DNA of 64,000 nucleotides, taken from contig CM057154.1 in NCBI GenBank assembly GCA_029962745.1, positions 20,278,857-20,342,856 on the forward strand. The letters run 5' to 3'. The stretch is from Echinometra lucunter. Taxonomy: Eukaryota > Echinodermata > Echinoidea > Camarodonta > Echinometridae. Under the pieces are notes generated by a model. The model was not told the origin of the DNA. It did no database searches and saw only the letters and a list, made by a program, of their open reading frames with translations. Shown piece by piece: positions 35,510-47,878 of this stretch (position 1 is the first letter of the stretch; each line of letters opens with the position of its first letter). Made by a program: the position numbers and the translations under genes.

Positions 35510-36845
35510 CAGGGTGTATCAATAAAAACGTTACAGTATTGAAAAATTATAAAAATCATATTCCAAATATTACGAAGAGTTTTTAATTCATGCTTGGCCG
35601 AACACTGACTGTTTATGTTCAGAGTGTGAAAAATGACTTGCGCCAAATTGAAAGAAGATGGACAATTAAATCGGCAGTCTAAACAAGTACTCCCATTCAA
35701 AGAAGATGCTCTTTGCCACAGAGTTGCCCGACTGCCTGACGGGCTGACTGACTGATTGATTGTCTGGTCATTTTATTTGTCAATGATTTGATCGATCAAT
35801 AATTGATTGGCTGTTGATTATGATTACATTATTGACTGGTTGATTGACTGACTGACTTGTTGGCTGAATGGTTGAATGACTGACTGCATGATGCACTGAC
35901 TGATTGATCTATCAGTTGATGTATTAATGGGCTGATTGTTGATTGATTTTTGATTGATTGATTGATTGATTGATTGACTGAATGATCTGAAGTGTTATTT
36001 ATTTGGTACTTTTATTCTTGACTGAATGACTGGCATGTGTATGTAAGTTGTGAATCATGTTCTTAAAAGATCTTGATGTAATTTAGCACATAGGTTCTCA
36101 CCCATGCATAAAGCAGTGAAATCACTGAAATTATAATAGAAAATTGATTAAAGCTTCCTAGACTATCAAAAATTTATCACATTTTATGCAAAAGAGCAAT
36201 CAGTTTGAATAGGAGCACTTCTTTTGACTGCTTGTTTAATAGTCCCTCTTTTAATAGGCGCAACTGATAGATCAATCAGTCAATTGATGCATCATGCAAT
36301 CAGTCATTCATCCATTCAGCCAACCAGTCAGTCATTCAACCAGTCAATCAATAAGGTATATCATTTAATCAACAGCCAGTCAATTATTGATTGATCAAAT
36401 CATTGACAAATAAAATGCCCAAACAATCGATCATTCAACCATTCAGTCACTCAGTCCACCAATCAATCAATAAGGTAATCGTCAATTCAATCAACAGCCA
36501 ATCAGTCATTGATTAATCAAATTATTGACAAATAAAATGCCCAAACAATCGATCAGTCAGTCAAACTGTCAACTCTGTGGCAAAGAGCAATTTCTTTGAA
36601 TGGGAGTACTTATTTAGACTCTGGTTTACTTGTCCCCCTTCTTTCAATTTGGCGCAAGTCATTTTTCACATTCTGAACAAAAACAGTCATTGTTCGGCCA
36701 AGCATGAATTAAGATTTGTTTTGTGAGTGGCACTTGATAGCTGAGACTTCTGGGCATCTATCAACATGAAAAGCTCTTCAAAATATTTTGGAATATAATT
36801 TCTATAATTTTTTCAAAAGTGTAACGTTTTTATTGATACACACTG
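35510..36845. mobile_element. 1.3-kb foldback element with TA target site (FB2)
   Basis: Ends CAGGGTGTATCAATAAAA and TTTTATTGATACACACTG, with TA at 35508-35509 and 36846-36847. The inverted arms are about 420 bp (left) and 590 bp (right). The right arm is longer because a segment of about 120 bp ('aaatgcccaaacaatcgatc') is tandemly duplicated. Arms contain 'aattcatgcttggccgaaca' and long degenerate (TGAT)/(TGAC) tracts. Termini and arm words are clearly related to the element at 18870. No transposase. Confidence 0.85.
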
Positions 36846-36849
36846 TATA

Positions 36850-37135
36850 GTGAAGACCAAGTTTGAGAGAAGTGCAAAGCTAGCTAGCGATAGCATGCAT
36901 TCATGCTCAGACGTTCGCGCACGGGGGATATCCTTGGCCGGCCTTCGGAAATAGTACGGGATTAAGAAAATGCAAGTGTAAACAGCCAGCTATTCCTTGG
37001 CCCGGGGTAAGCGCTTAGTACGGAACTTATTTAGCAAGTGTAAAAAGCAAAAAAAGATAGTACGGGACTAACGAAAGTCCCGTGCTAAGGAAAGCACAGG
37101 ATTAAGGAATGCCAGTGTAGAAAGGGTATTAGAGT
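36850..37135. repeat. fragment of a mobile element, right end only
   Basis: 'gcaagtgtaaacagcc', 'gcaagtgtaaaaagc' and the terminal 'CAGTGTAGAAAGGGTATTA' resemble subterminal repeats and a Harbinger-type end. Short inverted 'agtacgggacta' pieces occur. The matching left end was not found. Confidence 0.4.
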
Positions 37136-37886
37136 ATGCCAATAATTTTACCCGATGAATGAAAAACAAAATTATGCTAATAAATCATTTTACTTTAGGA
37201 GATATCCAGATTCTACTTGATTTTATCTTTGTTACTGATTTCCTTCTTGTTTGTCTGAATGCCTGACCCAAAGTCATCTTAAAGGTCAATTACTGTCGTG
37301 GGGTGCTGAAAATGGCATTATCTCTGCTGATTTCTGTGAATCTGTTTCTCAGTCCATGTTTCACTGACCTACTCAAGAGGAATAGAGTAGTGGTTGATTT
37401 TGACCCCTTGGTAAAGTGCTTGAACCATTTCTTATTAATATGACATTTTCCTCTTGTGATAGCTGGAGAGGCTCTGACTCTGTCAAAAGCATTGACATAG
37501 TTGGGGGGGCAAACAGGAGAGTACAGTGTGTAGGTGCCACCTCAGTGCAATGAAAAAAAAAAGAAAATAAAGGAAAGTAATGGAAAGAGATGTTTTGTCA
37601 TGCATGTTTTGTCCCAAGGTACACCACTACCATCCTTTCACTAATGGCCCATCAGTGAATGGATATGCCCTTCTGGCTCATCAGCTCTTTACAGACGATG
37701 CTTACTTGAAAACTTGGCCAAAATGAAAAGATTTCTAGTTTCTCAACAGTTATGATACAAATGGAAGGGGCTTCTGTGTCACTGAATATATGCTCTAAAC
37801 ACATTGTGATATCACCACGTTCAGTGTATCGTAGCTTTTCATCCTCAACAAACATTTTTAGTGGCAGATGATTGTCTGTAAATATG

Positions 37887-38215
37887 TGACCCCGTTCTCA
37901 TTACGAGATTAGAAAGAGGATCGCGCTGTTGTGGGGCGAGCCATAGTGCGGACCAGGGGGGGGTCCACTGGCACACCACGGGTTCACTCTTGCAGAGATT
38001 AGTGTGATCTATCTTGGCACTCTCTGCACAGTAAACTGCGAATTGGCATGCTCTGGATCACGCTGTCTCCCTCCTGGACCCAGAGGTGGTCCGGTTTGGG
38101 ATCGCCGTGGACCTCCCTGGATCGTGCCGAAACGACATGCCGCATTCTCACCTTAGAGGTGCCGCGAGCTAGCAGGCGCTGGATCACACTTTCCCTTGTA
38201 ATGAGAACAGGGTCA
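37887..38215. mobile_element. GC-rich MITE (TGACCCYGTTCTCATTAC ends)
   Basis: TGACCCCGTTCTCATTAC at 37887-37904 is mirrored by GTAATGAGAACAGGGTCA at 38198-38215. The interior is GC-rich with repeated 'ctggatcacgctgt'-like words. I considered 5S or snRNA, but the sequence does not match those genes. Confidence 0.78.
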
Positions 38216-38219
38216 TAAT

Positions 38220-39880
38220 CTGAAAAGTGTTAAAAGAATTACTCATTTCTTTCTTTCTAATAATATTGGATGTTCAGATAAAGGTCAGGTGTGAAATTTG
38301 TTCACAACTTGTATCCTGTTATGTCCTCTTTGGAGAATCATTTAAGGCCATGTACAGTAATGGCTTATGTTAAACTAATGAGGAAATGCATTGTGGTCTT
38401 GTTCATTATGTGTACTGGAAAGAAGTTTCCTCAAAATTTCCTTGAACTCCCGTCCTGTGTTGGACAAAGATTAACATGGAAGCAACAGGAAGGATAAGAT
38501 GGCATAATTCAGATTTTAATAATTGTTGAAGGAAGAAACAAAAAGAAAAAAGTTAAATGTATTTAACAGTTATTTATACATAGGCTTATTAACTTGCCAT
38601 TTATCAATCAACAAATTTTGACCAAATTTTGGGAAATGTTTTTACCCAAATGGTAAGATCTTTCTATTTATTTCAAATTGTTAAGTGATTTGATGGATTG
38701 ATGTTTCTTGGCAAATTAAAACATGTTGGGGTTTTCATATTTTTGTATCTTTATTCCTAATTTGTATTCCATGACTCATATATCTCAAATTGTCAAAAAT
38801 GTCATTCTGCACATTAACATTTAAATGAAATCCATCTTACACAGTGCACTAAATCAATCCAGGAGATAGATTGACAACTGCATTATGAAATTCTTTGAAC
38901 ATTGGGTTTCCCTGTAAATGTTGAAACCAAAATAGATATACTCTTTATGTAATGTTTTACATGAATTTAAAGTATGGTCTGATAGATTCTGGTCGAGCTT
39001 TTCATAAATTTTCCTTGTGAGTTCCTTTCAGTAATTCACTGCATTTAGTAAAGCTTGAAACTATTTTTGAATTTGTTTTGCCCCCGAACCGGAAACAGAC
39101 CATGATAATGACGTCATAGAATAATGATTGAGATCTCCGTTGCGTTCAATCGATTTTTGGCGACTATGGTTCTGCAGAATCATGATTCAAAATGCACCCT
39201 TTTCAGCGTTTATTTTTACAACCTGCAAAAAATCGATTGAATGCAACCGTGGTTTAAACTAAGCGTCTTTGAAAACCGTGATTCTAGGGTGAAAAAGGTC
39301 GCTTGAACGCAGCCCTAGTTGATCAACCAGCACCGAACATGGTTTAAATTAGCCTGAAAATTTGATGAAATTATCTCCAAGTGTTTTTTAGATTTTATTA
39401 CATTGATAAGAATGCTGCACCACTTTCAGACATGGTGCATGTTTCAGAGAGATGGAGGTGGGTGTTGGCACTTGAAGCTGCAGATTCTTTGCAGTTAGAA
39501 AAGGGGGGGGGGAGAAGGGTGTAATTTTGCTTTGAGCATGATTTTGAGAATCTTACTTGACACTTTAGGACTTGCTGAATGGCGGTACAGATGAAGTAGA
39601 AATTATAAAGGCCAATTTAGACAGTTTTTTTTCTTATTTTCCTCTTTCCATGAAGGGATAGGGGGCACAATATTCTCAGCCCCTCCCTATCCATCGGTGG
39701 TGTGTACAGCCGGAGCAAAGTAATGATCAGTCATGTGGGTTGTGATAATGGACAAAGAATGGATGCCCAATGGGTATGACATCCCTGGTACATCATCTAT
39801 TGAATTAACCACTGCTGGAGATGTTTTCTGATGCAGTCTCAAGTTTGTCCAACATATGAACACCGGTTTTCCCTTTTCTT
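38220..39880. other. intergenic, with a possible small MITE at 39131-39318
   Basis: 'CCGTTGCGTTCAATCGA' and the inverse-like 'TCGCTTGAACGCAGCCCTAG' bracket a segment of about 190 bp with 'gattctgcagaatcatgatt' type words. The rest is AT-rich with no gene. A G-run lies at 39501-39511. Confidence 0.4.
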
Positions 39881-39883
39881 GTT

Positions 39884-39888
39884 CTTTT

Positions 39889-39932
<44 letters not shown>

Positions 39933-40274
39933 TATTCCCTCTCTCTTTCTCCCTTTTCTAATCTCTTCTGTTGCTCCCTTATCTTTCACCTTTTTCCTCC
40001 TCTTGTTCTTTTTTTCTCTCTTTTCTCTCTTGCATCTTTCTTTCTCCTCTGCTCATGCTCACTTTTTTACACACTTTTCATTGTCTCTCTCTCTCTCCAT
40101 CTCTTTTTCTCTCTCACCCTCTCTTTCTCTCTCTCCCCCTTTCTCTCATGCTCTCTCTTTCTCACACTTTCATTTTTCTTTTCCCTGCTGTCTCTCTTTC
40201 TTCATATCCTCTCTGTTTTTCTCACTTTTCTCTCCTTTTCCCCTCTTTTCTCTCTCCCTTTCCCTCTCATTTCA

Positions 40275-40307
<33 letters not shown>

Positions 40308-40325
40308 ATCTCCATCTATCCTCCC
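39884..40325. repeat. long pyrimidine tract with (TTTC)n
   Basis: About 440 bp of almost pure C/T on the plus strand, opening with (TTTC)n at 39884-39934 and continuing as (CT)n/(CTTT)n. It leaves all three plus frames open (up to 227 codons of S/F/L), which is a composition artefact. It could adopt triplex structures. Confidence 0.9.
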
Positions 40326-40537
40326 CTATTACTGCCTTCCACATTGTTTGTTCTCTTATACACTGTATCCCCGCAAACCATCTTCTTATTGGAAAGGTCA
40401 ACAGTCAACTATCCGTGTTCTTCTCTATCTTCTTCTCATCCATCACAGGCTACAGGAAAGTCATCAACTCCTTTGCAACTTTCCAAAGTCTCTACAGAGC
40501 TGCAATGCTCTTAAAACATAAGTAATCTGTCTTTTAA

Positions 40538-41094
40538 AGGGTAAGTCCACCCTAGAAATTTCACTGTTTCAATAAAAGGAGATAAATTTGAACAGCATTT
40601 TAAAAAAGAAATGAGCAAAATCGGTCAAAGAATAAGAAAATCACTCATTAACATTTTCTAGTAAACTACTCTTGGCTCTGCAAATTGGCAACACTGATGA
40701 CATCATATGCGAGCAGGTCTCCATTCACTTTGTACCTGAAATTTCACATTTTCTCAATTTTCTTGGAAGTTACACATTTTCTAACCCCCATAATCAATAC
40801 TTGTTCAGAAGAATTGCTATTTACATAACATACTTTGACTAAGGTTAAAAAAATGTGTATCTTCCAAGATAATTGAGAAAATGTGAAATTTCAGGTACAA
40901 AGTGAATGGAGACCTGCTCACATATGATGTCATCAGTGTTGCCGATTCACAGAGCTGGGAGTAATTTGCTTGAATATGTAAATGAGTGTAATTTTCTTAT
41001 TCTTTGACCAATTTTGCTCATTTCTTCTTAAAAATGCTTTTCAAATTTATCTCCTTTTATTGAAATAGTGAAACTTCTAGGGTGGACCTTCCCT
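40538..41094. mobile_element. TTAA-type foldback MITE (AGGGTAAGTCC family)
   Basis: Ends AGGGTAAGTCCACCCTAG and CTAGGGTGGACCTTCCCT between TTAA at 40534-40537 and 41095-41098. Same two-arm hairpin organisation as 12567-13132, including 'ttggcaacactgatgacatc' in one arm and 'gatgtcatcagtgttgcc' in the other. Noncoding. Confidence 0.88.
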
Positions 41095-41099
41095 TTAAG

Positions 41100-42505
41100 C
41101 TCAAATCAGTGCTCCAATGCCCCTTGATTTTGATGCATTCATCCTCAGTTATCTGGTCCCTTTCAAAGGACTTCTAGCTTTAGGTGCCTTATAGGTTGGA
41201 GCTTACAGCAGATGCTTGTTTTATTAGCATTTAAAGACAATTGACAGTTCATCAGTTCAGAGCCAGAAGGAAGTTAACCCGTGTCATTTCATACAGACTT
41301 AACACTTGCTGGCTCCAAACAGACGAATTCAACCATTACTCAACCAATGACATATTTCTTCTACGTAGATGACTTAGTCTGTATGCACTGTACTAATTAT
41401 TCATAATATGTATGTGACTGAAATTCTGTTTGTAACATGTCGTTCCTCCATCTTCTCTTCATTTTCCCTTTAATTTCATCTGACATTTCCAGTCTCATGT
41501 GAAAACAATTACTCAGCAGCAAACATCAATGTAGATGGAAAATTACAGGAAAGGGCACTGATGAAACGATACCTAAAATTGCAGTGAATAAATCCTACTT
41601 TAACATATGACAAATCTAAGAAAAGCTAGAATTAGCAGAACAGTAATTTTTACACTTTTTGCTCTTTAATCAAACTGTAATTAAACTGTAATTACGCAGT
41701 AATTACTGTCACAGGGGAGACTCGCCCCTTTAAACCACCTTTCTCTCTGTCATCTTTTGTAGGCTTCGTCAAACTTTCCAGTCTAACGAGCAAGGCCCGA
41801 CTTTGCTTATCTGCAATTCTCATTAAATCGACTCCCTTTTTTAGCCAAGAAAGCAAGCATGCCTGCCTCACAATACAAGCATCCAGCCAAACTTTCACAT
41901 GGAAAAGATTAGGTGTATTCATCTGTTCAAGCGTTGACTTTGTTGGGCCGGTTTAAACTTCCATAAGGGTGATACATGCATGTCCTATTGTTCAATGGGC
42001 AGACAGTAATGCGCGTATATGTGCTTACGCTTATTTATGCATATTTTACTGAAATTTAAATCTTGGTTTAGACCGTGGTTTGAAATCAACCCCTTTCGTT
42101 TATTTGGGGCATTGTTTGTGGATCTTTTGAATTCTGACTGCAAGACTGACTGTGAGGAAATTGGAATGGTTGCACATGCAACAGTAAAATGTTAACAGGA
42201 CATAATTCGTCATTGTTATTACAACCAGCGAATCCATTAATTGGAGGAAAACGCAAATATAGAATTAGGTGGACTTTAATTTTGAAATGGTATATATTAC
42301 CATGTACAATAATTTTTTTAAAATACAAAAAAATAAGCAAGCACTGGCCATTCAAACACAATTTGACGGTTCATAAAAAATGTTTTCTTCAACGTGCATA
42401 TCTTGGCACTTGCGCGAATTTGTCAGTTCATAAAAAACAACAAATTATTAACAGCCCTCTATCTTCTCATGTGAAAGGATCTTAATTTCCTTGAAGTTCA
42501 GTCAT
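41100..42505. other. intergenic, no gene recognised
   Basis: A minus-strand frame of 76 codons at 41692-41922 has reasonable composition but no motif I know. Nothing else could be supported. Confidence 0.4.
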
Positions 42506-42529
42506 CCGCAATTCCTGCACACCAGCTCA

Positions 42530-44250
42530 CCGGGTCTCACTGAGCATGCCCTTTGGTGATATTACAAATTGCATAATTTTCTGGGTATATGCGTAGACAT
42601 ACTCCAGCATAGATATGATGAGGATGTCAGGGAAGAAAGTCCAATATTGTCCTAATCTAGTTTGTATGCTCAGAGTGCGTCCCTGGGGTGAGGTAGATTA
42701 TTGAGTTTGAGCTGAGATTATGGCTGGATTGAACTTTCTGATATGACATAGAATGTTGATTAGGTGTGACACTAAGTATTGTATTAAGTATGGTAATTTT
42801 CCAATCAGAACTGCATGTCCTGACTACAGAGTAGTACAAGAATGCTCCAAAAGACAAAAATATACAGAAAATATGATCTGCGGAAGGTTAACCATGTTAC
42901 AAATAGAGAAAGTGAGTTTAAAGTCTCTTCTTTAGATGAAAATTTTCCTCAAAATATGACCTTCAGTAATATTACAAATTGCACAATTTTCTCAGATCAT
43001 ACTTTAGCATTTATGAATGATGAGGATCAAGGGAAGTCCAATATTGTCCTAATTCCTTCTGTATGCTCAGAGTGCGTCCCAGGGGTGCGGTAGATTATTG
43101 AGTTTGAGCCGAGATCATGTCTGGATTGCGCTTTCTGATATGATGTAGAATGATTGTGAGGCATGACATGAAGTCTTGTATTGAGTATGGTAATTTCCCA
43201 ACCAGAACTGCATGTGCTGGCTTTGATATGATTAAGGTATCAGTATGGTAGGAAGATGGTCCAGGAGATAAAAAAAAACAACAAATAATAATACCAAAAG
43301 AAATCCAGTCTTAAATGCTAAAATATACAGAAAATATTATCTGCAGAAGGTTGAACTAAATTACAAATATAGAAAGTGAGGTTAAATTTTCTTCTTTAGA
43401 TAGAGAATTATCCTCAAAATATGACCTTCAGTAATATTACAAATTGCACAATTTTCTCAGATCATACTTTAGCATTTATGAATGATGAGGATCAGGGGAA
43501 GTCCAATATTGTCCTAATTTTGGTTTGCTTGCTCAGAGTGCGTCCCTGGGGTGAGGTAGATTATTGAGTTTGAGCCGAGATCATGTCTGGATTGCGCTTT
43601 CTGATATGATGTAGAATGCTAGTGAGTCATGACATGCATTCTTGTATCAAATATGGTAATTTACCAGCTAGTATGCTCTGACTCTAATAGGATCAAGGAA
43701 ACCAGAAAGAAATCGAAAAACAAGACTGCAAGACAAAGATCATATACATGTAGATTGCATCTTATGACAAACTGATGTCATATAGAAAATGAAATCTGTA
43801 AAAGTTACAACTGCGCTAGAAATAAAGAAAAGGTAGTTAAATGAATTTCTCTAGAAAAAAAAATATCCTTCAAATATGACCTTAAGCTCTATTAGAAATT
43901 CCATAATTTTGCAGGCATAATTTGAAGACAAACTTTGCGATAATTGGCATATGTATGCTGAGGATAGGGGTAGTCCAATATTGTGCTCACTGGTGGTCTC
44001 CTGCTCAAGGTACGTGTATATAATCGAGTTTGAGCCAAGATTATGGTGGGGGGGGGGGGGGGTTCTGTCTGATAACATTGAATGCTTATTAAGCATGACA
44101 TGAAATCTTGCATAAAGTACGGTAATTTGATGATTCAGTATGCACGTGCTGACTTTAATTTGATTAAAGCTAGAAAGACGTGCCATTTGAAATTTTTCAG
44201 AAGATATGGAAAATGTGACCAGGAATGCATGGAAAAGTGAGGTTAAATAC
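42530..44250. repeat. diverged tandem array, about 400-470 bp units, four copies
   Basis: 'gcgtccctggggtgaggtag' followed by 'attattgagtttgagc' occurs near 42677, 43075 and 43541; a decayed version 'gtgtataatcgagtttgagc' lies near 44012. 'atattacaaattgcacaatt' and 'aagtccaatattgtcctaat' recur with the same spacing. A G-run lies at 44046-44062. Noncoding. Confidence 0.8.
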
Positions 44251-44259
44251 ACTAGTATA

Positions 44260-46018
44260 GACAAAATATAGACATCTCAAAATAACTGAATGATAAATGA
44301 CAATTGTAATCCATCGAAACAGCAAGATTTTGCATTCAGTTGCATTAAGTATGAATTATTCATCAAATTCAGAATTCATTCCTAAGCAATTCTATGACTT
44401 GTCATTTGCATTACTGCTGTACTTCATTTATTCATTATGTCATATTCAAAGTAATATTTTGGTGTTACTTATTTCAACATTATAGAAAGTTTACTGCATC
44501 TAAGGCAGTATTTACTATATATATATCACCTTCCATGTATGTGTGTGGTGGGGGAAATATGTGTGTAGATCTCTTTTTTATTTCAATTACCTTATAGACA
44601 TTTAATTACAAAAATTTCATTGATTATGAAAACTTCATACTCATGTAATATTTTGTTTTGTAATAATAAGTTCATATCTTATGCAGACAACACGTACTGC
44701 ATATACAGTGTATTATTATTCTCAAAGGGTTTATAGGAATGTTTATAGGAATTTAAAAGCAAGGTAAAAGGTGAAAGCTAAATTTCAGTTGTATGTGTCA
44801 CTCTCTCTTTCCCTCTCTCTGTTTCTTCCACTCTCTCTTCCTCTCTCCTGTGTGTCACTCTGTGTGCTATTTCTTTATTTGTTTTCTCTTTTTCTCTTTT
44901 TCTTTTTCTCTCCCTAATAAAGATAAACTTGAGTTCTTGCCATGATTGAAATGTGAGAGAAACTGTTTCACAGCAGGTTGTAAAGAATAAGTTGTGAATA
45001 AAAATTAGTGTATACCTAGATTTTGATATCATCACAATGAGAAATCAAGGCCATCTTGTCGAAGAGTACATGCACTGTACACAGAATTGGGTATATGGGA
45101 CTACAGGCAAATGTTCGGGCTGAACTCTCAAACTGTTTCTTGTCATGTTTCGAATCTGATGGCGTTTGAAGAGTAATCCTTTCCAGGGGAGACTGCTATT
45201 GTGATATTCTTGTAAACTGTCATCAAAATAGTGAGAAAGCTCACCAATTATAGCTCACCTCCTTCCAGGAATCCAGCTTCTCTTTAGTTAGGAGGCTCTT
45301 AGGAGCTCTTCTGCAAAAGTCATATCCTGCAGGAACTTCCTTTTGTTTTGTTTTCCTGTTCAATGATTTCTCTTATCAACAAAATAAGAGTAGTGCTGCA
45401 GCCTTGACAAGGCTTCTTTATTCAATACCTCTCTTTTTCCATGGTCCCATTTCTTCTCCTTCTTTCCTTCTTCTCTTTCTCTTCACCCCTCCTTATACTG
45501 TGGCTTCTTTTTCTCCTCCCTCTTCCTTCTTGTCCTTCTTATTCTCCTCCCCCTCCCCCTCCCCCTCCTTCCTCTCCTGCTTCTTTTTCCTTTTCTCTTC
45601 TTGTTCCTGTTCTTCATTTCTTCTTCTTCTTCTTCTTCTTCTTCTTCTTCTTCTTCTTCTTCTTCTGCTTCCTCTTCCTCCTCCTCTTCAAACCTTTTCC
45701 CTTTCCCTTCCTGTATTATCCCTAGGCATAAAGCGAGCTCATCTAATGCAACCCCTAAGTACTCCCTCTTCTGCTCCTTCTCTATTATCCTTTCTCACTT
45801 TTCTTCTCATCTTCTTTCAATTTTCCAAGCGTCCATAGGTGCTCCTCTGCAGAAGCATCCTTCAGGCCCTTCCTCTTGTTTTGTTTTCGTGCTCAATGAT
45901 TTCTTTTATCAACAAAACTAGGGCAGAGTTGGTCGCCTTGACGAGGGACACGTCGGGACACGTGTGTTTTTGCAGGTGGCAGTTTCAGATTCATCCCCAT
46001 ACATAAAACATGACTATG
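44260..46018. repeat. intergenic with pyrimidine tracts
   Basis: Two C/T-rich tracts: 44795-44915 (mixed with GTGT) and 45430-45705, the latter with a clean (TTC)n at 45617-45668. Serine/phenylalanine-rich open frames over the second tract are artefacts. No gene was seen. Confidence 0.75.
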
Positions 46019-46428
46019 TGGGACTACGGGTGTGAAAACCAGGTAGCTGTCTCATAAGAGAATTGTCGAAAGATTTGGACAACGCTTTTTTACTACATAT
46101 TTTAGAAGTACAAAATTATGACTTCTCAAAGAAGGTTGAGTATACGAGTAAAAGTGAACAAATAGTTTATACAGTAAGCATTTTTACCTTTTCCATGTGG
46201 AAGAATGTCAGAATGTCATTTGGAAAAGATCGCTTTTCTGTGCTCTCATATTTCAATTATTACTAGAAATAATTTTCAAGGATTTGGACTTGAGATACAG
46301 TAGGTGTTGTCAAGGTGGAACTATAAAATGAGAATTGAAGGACATAGTATCTGTTGAAAGCCAGACGGGCATTCACTTCTATACTTTACATAGTTAACGA
46401 CCTTCTGGTTCTCAATGGAAGACATTAA

Positions 46429-46818
46429 GCCATTCATGACGGGAATTATTTGAAGCCTTATTTGATCAGCTTTTCTTCTTCGAATTGGCAACACCAGTGT
46501 TTGTCTTTTATTGCTAATTATTCTTATAAAAAGTCATACATATGTAATGAATGAAAATGGACAGAAAGCTTTCTGACAAGTTATAAAATTGCTAATTTAC
46601 TTTGATAAACAGTCATTGTGAATTTAAGACTTTTAGTGCTTATCTCCCTTTGAGAAATTTTCATCTTCAGACGACGAAGTACTAATGTAACCAAAATGGG
46701 CACAGTGTGTGCAGAATTTATTGCTTTTTCTGCTCATTTATTCGGTATGTTTTATGGGTCTCTGCATCAAAAACTTATTAAACCAGACCATACAATGTAG
46801 AATTCTGGCACGAATGGA
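46429..46818. mobile_element. TTAA-type MITE (CCCATTC family), copy A
   Basis: 'CCATTCATGACGGGAATTAT' at the left after TTAA (46425-46428), and GGCACGAATGGA before TTAA (46819-46822) at the right. The copy is older and more diverged than 15168. The allelic copy is 55896-56414, so this insertion predates the haplotype split. Confidence 0.78.
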
Positions 46819-46873
46819 TTAAATTTGCTGAGGTCCAATAAGTCCAATCAGCATAAGCATATTTTAAGCAATA

Positions 46874-47582
46874 GGCACGTTCACACACAAAAGGAATCAA
46901 AATTTGAATCGCGATTCGAATCGTGATTCAAATTTCGATTTTATAGCTACCGTTCACACACGGGAAAAAAGCGAGATTCGGATTGCGATTTGAATCGGGA
47001 TTAGAATTTCGATTTTTTTTTTTTTATCATTCACACACACGAAGAAGCAACAGAAACAGGCAGGAGAGCCCACACACTTCTCCGGCTTAACTTCTGTTAT
47101 ACACGATCTGGATGGGGCAAAATACACATCGACGGTAAAAGGGCTACAGAAAGTATCCTACAGCAACAAACTCATTAATCAAATAATAAATGATTATTTA
47201 CTATCACACAAAACATTTGTTTACTACACGGGATCAACGGCGCCAAGATAGCATGCAGTGCGTCCATGCTATACAGTGCATGCATCGCGTAACGTATACA
47301 CACTGCAATGCATACACATGCATAGTGCATGCACAGCGCATCGATCGCACGCGCGCAAAGAATGATGGGATAGATAAAACCGATTTTCTAATTGCGATTT
47401 CGTTCACACACAAAACGCTTGGCAAATAATTTCGATTATTCTGAAAAATCGCACTTCTTACTGCGAGTTGAATCACGATTATTAGTGAGATTATTCTGTC
47501 CACACACAAAATATCGATTTTCTAATCGCGATTACAAATTCGATTTTTGAATCTCACTTTTTACCTTGTGTGTGAACGCCCC
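46874..47582. mobile_element. polymorphic MITE with CGTTCACACAC ends
   Basis: Left GGCACGTTCACACACAA and right TTGTGTGTGAACGCCCC form inverted ends beside TA on each side (46872-46873, 47583-47584). The element is absent from haplotype B. Inside, 'gttcacacac' recurs about every 70-100 bp near the ends, next to palindromic 'gaatcgcgattcgaatcg' words. Superfamily is uncertain; TA flanks suggest a Tc1/mariner relative. Confidence 0.78.
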
Positions 47583-47771
47583 TAATATTGCTCTTGTTTC
47601 TAACTTTTCAGTGCACTACTTGCAAGACCGTATCACATTGCTTCTTCCATTATCACTGCAACGGTTGTACAGTTTGGTAAATGTCATATCGCTCATGAGT
47701 AATTATTGGATCGTTTCATCGATCCTCTGGACGCGCTGACCCACTTGTGCCTGCTTTATACTCCCTCGCAG

Positions 47772-47878
47772 GGCAAGTCATGTGTAATGTGTTTTGTCTG
47801 CGATATGGATCATTTTTCTGCTCTTGCCCCTAAGTGGGAGGCTTTGACATTTCATAGCCCCTGGGGCAAGCAGATAAG
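47772..47878 (+). other. candidate upstream exon of the vWA gene
   Basis: Acceptor-like 'ctccctcgcag', then 35 codons open in one frame (beginning GKSCVMCFVCDMDHF), then donor-like 'ATAAG|GTAGGG'. The 300-bp neighbourhood is unusually conserved between haplotypes. No domain is recognised. It could be a 5' UTR exon, a regulatory element or chance. Confidence 0.25.

Noticed and set aside
37887..38215. 5S rRNA or snRNA gene
   Set aside because: GC-rich and compact, but it has no 5S internal control region or snRNA signature, and it is bounded by inverted repeats.
39831..40525. Three overlapping plus-strand open frames up to 227 codons
   Set aside because: All frames are open because the DNA is nearly pure C/T; the peptides are S/F/L low complexity with no conserved motif.
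45404..45921. Serine/phenylalanine-rich frames of 94-144 codons
   Set aside because: Caused by the (TTC)n pyrimidine tract.
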